Shown here piece by piece: positions 12,501 to 23,131 of a stretch of 64,000 nucleotides of DNA. A model generated the notes under the pieces. It ran no database searches, was not told where the DNA came from, and saw only the letters and a list, made by a program, of their open reading frames with translations. The stretch covers positions 61,299,910-61,363,909 of the forward strand of contig CM055095.1 of NCBI GenBank assembly GCA_029204225.1. The letters run 5' to 3'. Source of the DNA: Diphasiastrum complanatum (taxonomy: Eukaryota > Streptophyta > Lycopodiopsida > Lycopodiales > Lycopodiaceae). Numbering within the stretch: the stretch's first letter is position 1; each line of letters begins with the position of its first letter. The position numbers and the translations under genes were made by a program.

Positions 12501-15438
12501 ACTCTATCACTAGTCGTAACTAAACCCCTAAACATCAAAAAACAAACCCAAACTTGAGGTCATTCAACCCGACGCCAATTCTTTCTTATTTGAATTGGCT
12601 TGTACGAATGGGAATCACAATTTTGCAAATTAATCTTGATCAAATCTGAATTGTGATTTCATAAAAATTAAATTGTGATTCTTTGAAACATTATTGCTCA
12701 AAGTGGTAAAAGGACCAATTACTCATTGGTAAGTAGCGGCTTTATTACATTGACCGTGGTAGATACTTGGTGAGGTTAAGTGCCATGGCACTACAAATTA
12801 GTATTGTCTAAATCATTTGAGTCCAAATGTAAAAGTATGAATGAGTCAAACAAGCTAGTTAAGACCTGTATAAAAGGTGGAGGTTGACAAGACTATGTTG
12901 AGCATGATGCACGTCAAAGCATCTAAATTGCAACATTTCAATAAATTCTCGTAGACTGACTTGTTTCGATTTTATTTGGAAATATAAAAAATGATCAATT
13001 TTATACATGTGCACCTTGGCAGATTCAAACTCCATAACCTTGAGGTGAGGATCAACTACCAACATTTCTCCTCAAACCATTTTGCCTACATAAATGTGCT
13101 TTGCTTTAAGTGCTTTTGGTAAACAACCCTCACTTCAAATTTATATTTGCGTTGATTAAAAAGCTAATATCACTATCTTGATACAAAAATTCTCAAGTAG
13201 ACATTCCACAGTATTTCAAATTCTAAAAATATAGAAAAAAATCGGCACAAGCCTGTAATTTGGGGGGGGGTATCTACAACAATGGTTACAGAGTGCCAAA
13301 GAGACTGACCAACCTTTTGCATTAGAACAAAAAGAGAAAGTATGTGAGCATATTCAAGAACATGTAAAGAGGAAATCAAATGGCTAGTTTTGAGTCATTT
13401 GCATAATTTTTTCAAATTTGATGCTTTCAAAGCAGCAATGATCCATTTTACTTTATTCTTTTTTTCTAGATTGGGGAAAAGTAACGAGCATGACAAGTTT
13501 GAGCTTACACGAACCTCAAAAAGCACATAAATCATAAAACAGAAGAACTTACATCCAATATTTGCATGTCAATAACCCATGCCCTCCCAATAAATACATA
13601 CAATTACACCATAGTACCAATGTTATCAAAGTATTGACAAGTATTGGTCAATTGGAATCTTGCAGTAACAAAAAGAATGTAAAATAGCACACAATAGGTA
13701 TATAGCATAAATACCAGCCATTGTAACGCGCCATCAAAAGCTCGGTGGACAATTGCAGTGAGGCAAGAATACACCACAGGCATAAGATTTGGAGTCTCTA
13801 AATACTTGAAAGTACAAATCAACGAACTTTTAAGCTCCATATTCTTCATGCTACTCCCTTGAACTCCCCCATTTGAGCCGAAACGCAACACTTCCAAAAA
13901 CGCTACAGCAAGCAAGTACGTTGCCTTGACACCTACTTGATAGCATAGTTACAAAAACCACGAGCAATAAGAATCTAGAAAGTGCTTTTGAACCTTCCAC
14001 AAGAAACTATGAAATGGAGCTTTTTATCCAACAAAAAATTATAATCTTAGAATCGTATGTGACAGCTAGTCATCAAAGTAATGGTGGCGAAATTGGTACA
14101 AAAAACCATATTGATCTAAAATATAAGACTGGGTTCACTCGGGAATGCAGAACAACAAATTACACTAGATTCACCAACGAAAATTTGCTTGATACTTGAA
14201 AGTTTGCTGCATATATCAAGAACGTGTAGCACATGAGCATGATAGTACTTTGCATATAGACCATTGTATTTCAATAATAGTTTACACATGATTATTTGAG
14301 TTTTTTCTAGGTCTAACCATTGACCTCAAAAAACTCTCAAAAGCATTGCTTACGGCCCTTCTTGCTTTTCATGTCATCTCACTATTATAGCGGAACTCCA
14401 GATGAGCACTTTGATCAGTTACCTATACAAGCCATTGATTGTGTTGACATGGAAGTTACTAGGATTTCAGCTGATTCACATGGACCTATCACTATATATG
14501 GACTCTAGAGAGTACTTGTTGCAGCTTAGCGAAGCCGATGAGTTCGCCATTTATAATGGCCTAGCTTGCTGGCCTGATTCGAGGAGCTACACGAGCCATC
14601 CCCACAGTGGCAGACACAGTGTCGTCGACTACCTCATGGGGTCAACATCCTTGATCCCATTGATATCACACTTCCAAATTCTCCCCACTACTCTCTCTGA
14701 CCACTCTTTTGTTAGAAATAAATAACTTTGCTAAAGTTAATCCATAGGTTACTTTGACCCAAAAGGTCGAGATTTGTGTAACCATGGGTATTTAGTTATT
14801 TAGGCCATGTTAAGTTTGTCTTAACTTCAGTTGGACCCAATTTTGGTCATGTAGTGACTTGTGGGTCCTTAGGGGTCTAATTTTGTTTAGGGGCCCTATC
14901 TTGACTTTTGGGGGTGCCCTACGTTTAGTAAGTGGTTGTTAAGCTTAGGGTTTGTTGGCACTTGGCCACATCCAGGTAGAGTACTTATATGCTCATTGTG
15001 TATACCATTTTTAATATTGCTAAGCATTGCTCTCCATTCCTACTTGTGTTACTACTTTCTCTCTCTCCTTGAGGGCGCCTAGCCTCTTCCCTCATTTGTC
15101 TTCTGGAGATTGTTTGATAGATCTTGGTGCCTTGACTCTTATTTTCCTTCATGGTATCAGAGCAACCGGATCTGCAGCAAGCTTGTATGTTGGCGCCCTA
15201 CCAAAAGAGGAGCTACTCTACTCTGTGATCTGAAAATTTAGCAAACTGCTGATTTTTCCAAGTGGAGTTTGGATCAGCCTTTTTGTCTCTTTTGAGGTTG
15301 AAGGAGGGCGCCCATCATGGATCTTGGAGGAGCAATTTAGTTTTGGAGACGTTTTTATACGCTCCCATGGTTACCACATACTTGACATGTACTTCATTAG
15401 TCTTATATGCCTTTTGGCATGGAAAAGACATTAATAAA

Positions 15439-15494
<56 letters not shown>

Positions 15495-15617
15495 CAATTA
15501 TTGTTTCATAGATGATTGAGCTTTAAGCTCCTATGTGCACACTTGACATGTACCTTTTCTGAGTCCTATGTACCTTAGGGTATTCAAGGACATTAATAAA
15601 ATCTTTCTTTCTTTCTT

Positions 15618-15665
<48 letters not shown>

Positions 15666-18600
15666 GCACTGATCACTACCAACCTATTGCAGAATATCAT
15701 AAGCCACTTCTATTGTTCTTTGCACATCATAAATCCATTTTCTCTATATCTCTTGCATCCAACTTGATCTTCAACGAGGGGTGGGGTGATGTGATTGTTT
15801 TCTTCATTGTGATGATCTTGGAATTCTAGCCTTCTAAATTTGAGTGTCTATGATCATAGCACTGCGTTTCTGGAAACACGTTTCGAAACGCAGTCAGAAA
15901 CCCGTTTCTGAATTCTGGGAGCATTTCTCATAAACGTGATTTTTTTTTTGATTTTTTTGTGGGCAATATGGGTATCAGATGAAAGCTCTAATTAAGGCCA
16001 TTATTTTTATACATGTTGCTGAGCATTTCTGATACAATTATGTCAAGGATAAAAATTCAAAACTGACCTCTAGCCTATTCGTTATGATCACAGATGGTTC
16101 CAATGGGACATAGACAGAGAACTGTAGAGCAATTATACCTCGCTTTTTGCTTCGAGGGGCGCTGCCCCCGATCCTCCTGTCGGCCCCCCCTAGACCCCCC
16201 AGCGACAGTAGCAGGGGGGGCTGCCCCCCCCTGCACCCCCCCTCGTAGATAAAAATGGGGGTCCAAATGCGCGCCGATAAGGGCCCAACTGTATGTACAT
16301 TGCACTCACATCTCCAGTGAAATGATTGCAAAAGTGATCATCATCCATAGAGTTCATAGCCCAAACTATAGCATTAACAATTACTGAGACCCAAAGCAAA
16401 TAACAACCAAATAGCTACTGACAATAAGATCTGTTTGTGCTCTATCTACTGCACTTCTGGGAGGCAAAACGCTGGTTTGACCATTGCTCCCCTATACAAA
16501 TTCAGCCGTAAGCTAATTTTCCAAAAAAACAAAAAAACAAAAAAAAAATTGGTTTTTTTAGCACGTTGGTGTTAGAAACATGTTTGCCCAGAAACATGTT
16601 TCGGTGCAACTATGTCTATGATCAACAATAGTAGCAACCAAACATGTTTGAAACGTTGGCATTAGCAAGGTTCTTGAGCCAAAACTCATATTTTTGAGGG
16701 GGAAACTGGGATTTTTTTTTTGAAGTTTACAAAAAAGGATAATAGGACCTTTTAGTGAATCTTAGCATCTTATATAGCACTATAATCTGAATATGCAACA
16801 TTCATTCTGTTGTATAAATTATGATGCATGCTTTTAACTTCAAATTTTAGCTTTATGTAATTTAAAGCAACATGAGGTCTTTAAGATCAGTCACATGTTT
16901 GCAATAATTTCACATAAGGTTGTGCATTGTCCTAAGGTCTCCAACGTGATCTTTTTTACTGTATAACAACTAAAAAGCATTTTTGCACACCTTAAAATCC
17001 AAAAAAGGTTCATGTTTGCTTTTTTATCCTATACATTTGAAACGCCTTTCAGGCATTTCAGAGTTTCAAGCACATAGTTGCTACATGGGATTGGGGGGGC
17101 CGGGGTAAACATTTTGAGCACCCAGTCTGGTGTCATTTGGTGAAATCAAGGATGTGATGTGACACTTTCCTGTTTATGTTTTGTGCTATGTGAAGCAGTT
17201 CCATGTAATGCTTTAATACCTCTCCTCTACTTAGATTGATCAAACCAGCAAATAGCATGCCTAGGTCAAGTCATATGTCATTCCATCGCAATCGCTGCTA
17301 CAGCAAGTATATCTGATAGAAATTGGTCCCTGGATCTCCAAGTGATAACCTTGAGACCTGAAGTCTATAGACTGTGACAGGTTTCAGGTTGCAGCTCTAA
17401 TGTGTCATTTGCTGCTATGTTGTGTCATGTCTCTGAGTGGGAATGAGCACGGGAGAGGAGCTACAAGAAACCTATACAAAGGATAGGTCTCCAATATCCA
17501 TTCTGCATGGGAGTGGCGGATGAGTGTACATGTGCTATGCCAAGATGTTTCTTTGTCGTGTTGTTCCTTAGGGCCCTTGATAGTTAAGACTTGTGCTGTG
17601 CTTCATGGAATTCAGGTGGGCATAGTATAGACCGCCGGCATCTCCTGAATCCTGGTCGTAATCTAAGGAGGGCAGCATCAATAGCTCCATGGCTCGAAGT
17701 CAGTCGAGATGGAATTTTATGATTGGGTAGAGAGTTGGCAACACAATTTGTCAGAACCCGGTTCTGAGACAGATGAGGGGGGTCGTGAAAATAGAATTGT
17801 GGCAATGTACACAAGAGTTTAATGGCAGCAAATGATTGAGTTTTCCCAGGCATTACCTATCAATCTCATGCAAGCAGCTATGTTTCATGCTATTGCAGCT
17901 CTCTTGGTTGAATTTGGCCCTATGTTTACCTCATGCCCATCTAATCCTTGTCAGTATCACAACAGGTGACCAGTTTTGAAACCACTCCATTTTCAAGATT
18001 TATGGTATTAAGGCTGTTAAGGCTTTCACAAGACGAGGCCTTTTGATCATTGACCACAAAGCGACTACATAGCCATCAACAGTGTAAGGGAATATCAGTC
18101 ATTCCTGCACTGTGAATTGGTCCTGATTCTCATTTAGCACCCTTCAAGATTCTCTGGTTGCCTAGATGAAGAATAACTGAAATGAGACTTGAGTAGGCAA
18201 AAGAGCAGATGATATCCGTTCTTAAAGCCATTGAATAACTCATATAACTTGTACAGAATACAGAGGAGTTTTAAGTGCAGTGCCTCACAGAATATATAAA
18301 TACCTGAGATTGTGCTCAAGGATGAGACGTCAACTTTACCACCCAATGCAGCAGCCAGGGCAGCTCTTTGGGTGACAGCTGCCTTTTCATTGCTGCTTCC
18401 CCGTCGACTACCAGGATTATGTAGAGCATTCAGCTCCCATTCATCTTCCAGCCACTTCACTGAGCTCACAACCTAAACAAAAAATCTATATCAAAATGAG
18501 ACCACAAAGTTACCACAAAATGTGAGTAACAATGCCAAGAAGAAATATTCCTGATTTTCTGAAGTGTTTAAACATCATGTTTACAACAATTAAAAGAGCC

Positions 18601-21600
18601 AATCAAACAACAGTGAATATACTGAAAAATCCATGCAATCATTACCTGTCTAACGAAGTTCATTGTTAGATAGCCAAAATTTAAAAAAGTTAAAGCAAAT
18701 CATACAAGTGGAGGTGTTGACTCTGCAATGCGCCTCACTGAGGCTGACCATTGATCATTCCACAAATAAGGTCCAGCAACAGCTTGCAAGGCCATGGCGC
18801 TCATGCTGCCCAAACTATTAGTACTTATGGCTAAAGATTTTGAGGATGACTGAATTTTCTGAATGGGAGGAGCCAATCCGAAGAGCACAATGTAGAACCA
18901 CAAATTTCGAAAGAGTTTTAGAAGCGAAAAATCCAAATCTTGTGTGGGCTCAAAATCTGAACACACTTCCGCAACAGCTGGAAGGAGAGGCCCCAGCAAA
19001 TCAGCACCACTCCTGTTAAAACATGTGAACATCAAACATTTTCCTTTCATTTATCTAGCATCTAATGAGGAATCATGTCGCTGTTTGAAACTTGCTTGTG
19101 CATCAAAGGAATTGAAGCTAAAAAGCAGCTAGCAAAGGAGAGATGATCCCTTAGCATCCGTTTGAAGCTATTTACGAAAATCTTTATGAACAAAAACTCT
19201 TTAATAACATGATTGTATAAGCGAACCTGCCACTCTTGGCCTCTGCCACAAGCCCAACATCCGAGCATAGAGTCAATAGTCTCTGCCGGTAGTCTGCTCG
19301 TAAATGAGGTTGACGAAGGCCGGATGCTATTAAAACGAAAGATAGAGGAAGAGTCTGCAAAAGTACTGGCAATTGGTCAACAATCATCTCTGATTGTGCA
19401 GATAAAAGTATCAGATACCTAACACTAACTCAAATGTGATCCAGAACATTTTGTCAGGTGAATTGGTCAATCAGAAACTACAAAATTATCACACTTGATA
19501 GTTTAGACTAAGTCCATATATTAAGAGGGGATTTGAACAGTCTGCATTTGAAAGTCATATTACGCAAACATTACTACAAACCTTGTCATAATAGTAGAGA
19601 TATCAGAACCCTAAAATTCATACCTCCACTCGCTCTGTTGTGGCCTCCGGAGCTAGTGTCCTACTAAGAGTCGACCCAACTATTGAGAGTTTATCCAAAT
19701 ACGCTTTTGTCATCAGGACAACCACCTCCCTATAAGGCTTTTCAAAGCCTAGCCTTGCCAATCGAGCTACTGCATCCAGTAACTGCATAACAGCAACAAA
19801 GAAAATTTCACTTGAAAGCACCAACACGCCTGTGCCTTAACAACTTACTCAGATGCAGGATGAAGCATTACATAACCCTCTGTTGAAGGTCAAGCATCCT
19901 GAGACTGCATGATTGATCTTCCAGTCAAACGTTGACTAGAGCTTTTAGCAACAAGATTCCTACCCTCAGCCGCAATAGAGAAGGCCCACATGCATCGCCC
20001 TCTTCCAAGCTTTGAATGAACAGAGGCATGATCACTTCAACCACTTCAGGCTTGTTCAACATTGCAGCTAGATCAGCAAGTAGTGATATTACATTGAGTT
20101 GCATCACTGGCATCACTTGTTTTTCCTTTTCATCCTGCCACAAAGCACAATAAACTTCATATATGAGGCTGAAAGAATGCAAGTCCAAATTACTTAAAGT
20201 TCAGGTAAAGCGGATGTTACATCAAGCAGAATTCCTCCCCATGTTAGGTCAAAAGCTACGTCTTTGAGCTTATTCCAACAATAACAACATAATATAACCT
20301 TTGCAACAAATTGAACCTGATCGACTCGTTCACGAACATAAGCTGCCAATGACAAGAGAAAACTTTCAACAGCTGGCTGATGGAGCTGCCAGCTTGTATC
20401 GACGACTCTCCAAATTGATTTAATAAGGCTGTCAAATACTGGCCCCTGACGTGTTCCCCATGTATCAACCTGCAATCGAACAAAAGCTGCACATCATAAA
20501 GGGCTACTCTGTAGTCTTTAAGAGTATGCCCAGGCAAGTAAAAATAGCCTGGAAGGCTGATTTCTCACGACAATGTTCTGACAAGGCCATTTAAGAAATC
20601 GTTCTTACATATGCACAAGTTGACAAGACGAGCATTTTGAATCGATGCAGAAGAAGAGGCAGCATTTGATTTCCGTGGACAGCAAAAATCTCAGCAATAC
20701 TGATGAGAAGAGTTTCAAATAATGTCTCGCAGGCTTTTGTTCTCCTCCAAGAAGACACAATGCAAGCATCTGCTACATCAAAGAGGAGCACAAAAGTGTC
20801 CCTTGGCAAATTCCTGAATGATTTTTCTTGGCTTCCTGTAATAAGGAAGCACTTAGTCTGTACAACTGCAGCTGCTTGAGACACTTGTAACTTCCAGCTC
20901 ATTTTGGCTTCAAGTGAAACCCCGCCCATGGGCAGCTCTCGCTTTCTTACCTAGTTGGCCACCAAGAAAGCAGCAACATAGTAAGAATGCGATCACAGTA
21001 TCATGGCCTATGCCATTTCACTCATGTCCTGAATAACGTAAAGCTCTGTATGCATCACATTGTCTTGATTGAGTTCATTTATGTTTTAGGTGCACAACAG
21101 GTGAGAGACTAACCTGAGTGGGAACCACGCTCCACCATGTCAAAATAAAAACTCTGCTTATTTTGAGAATAAAGATGGAAAGTATCTCAATGAGAGCTGC
21201 AATTCAAATACCGTCAACTCATTATTGATGCTTACCTTGAGTAGAGGAAGGATGGTCTTCAACTGCCTGCTTGAAGCATCTTTCAATTGCTCCAGTTGTG
21301 AATTGTTCAATTTTACACCGTTGGTCAGCTGGATTTTGACTCTGTCCAATATCTGTTCAAATAGCCTAAATGCAGTCTCATGCCTTTCAAGAGCCTCGAC
21401 CGTTTCATCCACGGACAAAACCCTTGCATGCTTTTGATTTGGGGTGGAATCATTCCATCCATGAGGGAAGGAATTTAGATTCCCATTCACTTGAGACGAT
21501 TTGACCTGATCATGGGAAATTTTGGGAGGCGTCGAAGACGTGGATGAAGGAATAGTAAAAAAATTGGACACGGGACTTTCACATTTCTCAATTGGGTCAT

Positions 21601-22318
21601 CGCTCACATCATTAGGGTTCACACTTTCAGACACATTTATTCCATTCTGCGCTTTTAAGCTATCCAAAATCCCGTTTGTAAGATCAGGCTGTTGAGGCCT
21701 GCTTACATACGGAGAACTTTGAAACGAAGTTTCAGACGATGAGGAAAAAGAGGGGGCCTGAGTAGGCAAAATCCAATGCTCTAATAAGCAATCAGCCACA
21801 ATCTCAACATCCGACGCATTCAATGGAGGGCAGCTCCTAGCCAATGCTGTTAAAAACAACCTTAATGCAGGAGATTCGGCAAAGACATAGGGTTCACCTT
21901 CTTGATTAAAAGAATCCGTAAGAGTCTGAATAACACCTGTAATGACAGAGCTCACATCTTGAGCAACATCCGGCCAGACATCTACAATTGTCACCAGATA
22001 CTTCAAAAATTGAGGAAAGAACTCGTCTTTTGCGTTTGAGCTGAAGAATTTTGGCCAGAAACCCTTGGATGCGTAAGGCAATGCCTTGACGAAATCAAGA
22101 ACCGTCAGAAGCAGATCCCTGCGGCGCAAGCTACTTTCACATGTGGCAAGAAATTTTGTGACAGCCAGAATACCCTGGAGCTGTGCGGCTGTAGGAGGGG
22201 GGGATCCTTCACGCAATGTGGCCTGAGAGGGGCACTGGCTGCAGATGAAAGGTAGCTTTTCTTTGGCAAGATCGGGGCAGCGTGCAAGAATATCCGTCAG
22301 CCGCATCAACGCATCCAT
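508..22318 (-). CDS. PI4KA: Phosphatidylinositol 4-kinase alpha (plant PI4K-alpha-1), N-terminal 17 exons; 3' end outside window
   Basis: The enzyme phosphorylates phosphatidylinositol to PI4P at the plasma membrane; in plants the family acts in a membrane-anchored complex. Exons (minus strand): 22318-21236, 20950-20609, 20469-20317, 20134-19964, 19782-19624, 19354-19227, 19012-18706, 18472-18304, 13932-13715, 9571-9413, 9329-9153, 9047-8505, 8321-7962, 6416-6202, 1348-1144, 974-844, 661-508. All 16 introns are GT..AG and the phases join, giving 4,674 bp (1,558 codons). The start MDALMRLTDILARCP aligns with plant PI4K-alpha MEALTELCDIIAKNP. Conserved blocks include VMQLNVISLLADL, LGFEKPYREVVVLM, ALHNPGSRRG, LCWCPAYIF, HRLWLGFLLDRFEV and LMLCQHEADRLD. 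These form the alpha-solenoid scaffold; residues about 200-330 are low-complexity. The final roughly 500 residues, including the kinase domain, would lie beyond base 1. No stop or frameshift interrupts the joined exons. The family call comes from recalled Arabidopsis protein; exon ends are inferred from splice sites. Confidence 0.93.
2033..2868. mobile_element. Degenerate hAT-like non-autonomous element with a captured coding-like segment
   Basis: The 836-bp block starts CATAGTTCCCAG and ends CCCGTTCCTAG. It is flanked by the direct repeat gtggaat (2026-2032 and 2869-2875), a likely target-site duplication. The ends are rich in GGAAC/GTTCC in opposite orientation, but the right terminus seems to have lost a base from CTATG. 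Plus-strand bases about 2,450-2,627 read as a Gln/Gly/Arg-rich peptide (ANAFARDGGRDRNRYGGGG, then after a frame change AGHAGRSSYDRN and a stop). That suggests a captured or relic gene end of unknown family. hAT assignment rests on the CATAG terminus and on the duplication size of its neighbours. Confidence 0.5.
3063..3462. mobile_element. hAT-like MITE, 400 bp, with 8-bp target duplication
   Basis: The left end is CATAGTGACCAGGGAAC and the right end reverse-complemented is CATAGTGACCAAGGAAC, a 17-bp terminal inverted repeat with one mismatch. The direct repeat cttacatc flanks it at 3055-3062 and 3463-3470. An 8-bp duplication with CA..TG termini is typical of hAT transposons. Inside, an approximately 80-bp unit with core GCAGAAACTGTGACCAG is duplicated (about 3,220 and 3,300). 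There is no transposase, so it must have been mobilised in trans. Confidence 0.8.
6417..7961 (-). other. PI4KA intron 13 (1.5 kb)
   Basis: The intron lies between well-supported exons ending at 7962 (FLLDRFE) and starting at 6416 (IVRNRSSEELLL). I see no gene, repeat array or RNA in it. Confidence 0.75.
10595..10890 (+). pseudogene. Ty1/Copia protease fragment
   Basis: Near 10,678-10,745 the plus strand encodes DNAWYLDSDASSHM, matching the Copia aspartic protease signature W(Y/F)(L/I)DSGA(S/T)xHM. The catalytic DSG has become DSD. The frame breaks soon after, in the region that should lead to the GAG-pre-integrase domain. It is a small relic inside PI4KA intron 9, in antisense orientation to the gene. 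No LTR was found around it. Confidence 0.65.
11540..11725 (+). pseudogene. Ty1/Copia integrase fragment
   Basis: The translation, allowing one frame change, gives FVHSNLWVPTQTQFLG, then LMTFIDDYSRN and FLKNQSQVFNFFVELK. This is the start of the Copia integrase core, normally HSDLxGP followed by FIDDYSR, KSE and VF. The first catalytic aspartate region is altered (HSD to HSN). It lies 0.7 kb after the protease fragment on the same strand and probably belongs to the same dead insertion. Confidence 0.65.
11780..12500 (+). pseudogene. LINE-type (non-LTR) reverse transcriptase relic
   Basis: The longest open part, 11,858-12,289, shows LINE RT landmarks: ADTLAPILTRLLNQA, then TWCTNIIHPIHKSGDP, NHRTIMI, and CCFVDFWRAFDSI, which corresponds to the RT block VDFxKAFDSV. 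Past a stop, GVKQGCSLAT corresponds to the conserved GVRQGCPLSP block. The upstream helix VTTAIEKL is visible in another frame near 11,820. The YxDD block was not found. It lies in intron 9, antisense to PI4KA. Confidence 0.75.
14295..14709 (+). pseudogene. LINE apurinic-type endonuclease C-terminal relic
   Basis: Codons ending near 14,709 read YLLQLSEADEFAIYNG, then HSVVDYLMGS and TTLSDHSFV. This matches the end of LINE-type endonuclease (exonuclease/endonuclease/phosphatase) domains: L..LC...L.ILNG, S.VDY and the terminal catalytic SDH. The match stops exactly where an LTR begins (14,710), so the LTR appears to have inserted into it. The N-terminal endonuclease residues are absent. It may share a source with the RT relic at 11.8 kb, but the order is reversed, so they are separate fragments. 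Confidence 0.65.
14710..15163 (+). mobile_element. Copia-type LTR plus initiator-Met primer-binding site
   Basis: The LTR begins TGTTAGAAATAAATAAC at 14,710 and ends CTTCA at 15,151. It is followed directly by TGGTATCAGAGC (15,152-15,163), the standard plant retrotransposon primer site complementary to initiator-Met tRNA. It is therefore a 5' LTR (442 bp) in plus orientation. Downstream no gag or pol is recognisable and no second LTR was found, so only the 5' end of the element survives. It interrupts the LINE endonuclease relic. Confidence 0.75.
15370..15663 (+). repeat. Duplicated unit, each copy ending in a (CT)n tract
   Basis: Two related segments (about 15,370-15,491 and 15,538-15,663) share CTTGACATGTAC and GACATTAATAAA and each runs into pyrimidine repeat: (CT)n at 15,443-15,491, and (CTTT)n then (CT)n at 15,603-15,663. 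The shared body and tail suggest two copies of a short retroelement 3' end rather than independent microsatellites. Confidence 0.65.
15855..16614. mobile_element. hAT-like MITE, 760 bp, GC-rich core, 8-bp target duplication
   Basis: The left end is CATAGCACTGCGTTTC; the right end reverse-complemented is CATAGTTGCACCGAAAC. The 8-bp repeat tctatgat flanks both sides (15,847-15,854 and 16,615-16,622). Sub-terminal GAAACACGTTTC-type motifs are arranged in inverted fashion. The centre (about 16,150-16,250) is an unusual G/C block with runs of 6-8 G or C. There is no transposase. The terminus CATAG and duplication length match the elements in intron 14. Confidence 0.75.
16624..17083. mobile_element. 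Possible further foldback/MITE unit
   Basis: GTAGCAAC followed by AAACATGTTTGAAAC (from 16,631) faces GTTTCAAGCACATAGTTGCTAC-like sequence at 17,062-17,083, giving inverted ends with GTAGCAAC and GAAAC. No target duplication could be found, so this may be only part of a decayed element related to the adjacent hAT-like MITE. Confidence 0.3.
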
Positions 22319-22545
22319 AGCTGAAACGAAACCCGATGCAGACGCGGCGTTTGAGCAACTTCCAGAGGCTGTGAGCTGATGATGATCTATCTGCTTGCCG
22401 CATCGTAATACTGCAAAAGATCAAGGCACAGACGCCTCCCAGCAAGCAGCGACAACGCAGATCCTGCATCCAGCAGCCCTCCAAAACACAGAAATCGTCA
22501 TTCCATCACCAAAAAGTCGCCTGCATCATTCATCCCACGCATCCA

Positions 22546-22592
<47 letters not shown>

Positions 22593-22680
22593 TCACATTA
22601 TCTCTCTCTGCATCTGTGATGTTCTGACAGAAGAAAAGAGAAGAGAAGAGAGAAGGCCTTTGTCCCCCAACAAAGACATA
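22319..22680 (-). promoter_or_regulatory. PI4KA 5' leader/promoter region with GA repeat
   Basis: Upstream of the ATG at 22,318 the gene-sense strand carries a (GA)n tract of about 42 bp (22,548-22,589). A purine-rich AGAAAAGAGAAGAGAAG-like block follows near 22,629. GA repeats are common in plant 5' leaders and can bind BPC/GAGA-type factors; that role is inference here. No transcription start or TATA box could be assigned with confidence. Confidence 0.4.
22548..22589. repeat. (CT)n microsatellite upstream of PI4KA
   Basis: Uninterrupted CT dinucleotides in the 5' flank of the gene. Confidence 0.95.
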
Positions 22681-22740
22681 AAGTCACATGCTTGTCACGA
22701 ATTAGTGGGGGACCCAAAACCTTTTGACCATTCCAACACC

Positions 22741-22920
22741 CATGTACCTAGCTTTCAAGGAAGGGAATCCAAGCCATTCTACTTCCAGAATCACACAAGT
22801 ATTCCTGTTGTGCACGACATGGCAATGTGATGCCATGTACCTAGCTTCCAAGGAAGGGAATCCAAGCCATTCTACTTCCAGAATCACACAGTGTTCCTAA
22901 TTGTGCACGACATGGCAATG
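22741..22920. repeat. 87-bp tandem duplication
   Basis: Copies at 22,741-22,827 and 22,834-22,920 both start CATGTACCTAGCTT and end GACATGGCAATG, with few differences. They lie 5' of PI4KA, about 420-600 bp before its ATG. Confidence 0.9.
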
Positions 22921-23131
22921 AACCTCAAAAAAAATTACAAAAATTCGCACACTCTGGCTCTCCTCTCTTTTTCTCTCTTGCCATCGCAAGATTTTATAGC
23001 ATCTCTCTCTATATAAACTTCTCTTTCTAGAAGTCTCTAAAAGCACATGTTCTCTCTTAAAAAAACCCACTTCAACTGTCCTCTTTCAAATACATTTTAG
23101 GGCAAACGTGGACCAATGAGAAGCTCTGAAA

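Larger units (their letters stand above)
9572..13714 (-). other. PI4KA intron 9 (4.1 kb) containing retrotransposon relics
   Basis: This intron carries plus-strand (antisense to the gene) Copia protease and integrase relics and a LINE reverse transcriptase relic, listed separately. From 9,572 to 10,590 and from 12,500 to 13,714 nothing is recognised apart from AT-rich DNA and a short poly-G run near 13,261. Confidence 0.75.
13933..18303 (-). other. PI4KA intron 8 (4.4 kb) containing mobile-element debris
   Basis: The intron splits a glycine codon between exon 8 (STIS/G) and exon 9 (VKATYLLAVAF). It holds a LINE endonuclease relic, an LTR with primer site, two (CT)n-tailed units and hAT-like elements, listed separately. 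From 17,084 to 18,303 I recognise no feature. Confidence 0.75.

Noticed and set aside
15315-15519. Open frames with Ser-Leu or Arg-Glu repeats around the (CT)n tract
   Set aside because: Dinucleotide repeats are open in every frame; no conserved sequence on either side.
16038-16399. Gly-rich minus frames across the GC block as a coding exon
   Set aside because: They fall inside a MITE with defined ends and owe their openness to G/C runs; no homology recognised.
22395-22619. Plus-strand frame across the PI4KA 5' region
   Set aside because: It is composed of leader sequence and the (CT)n tract; no family resemblance.
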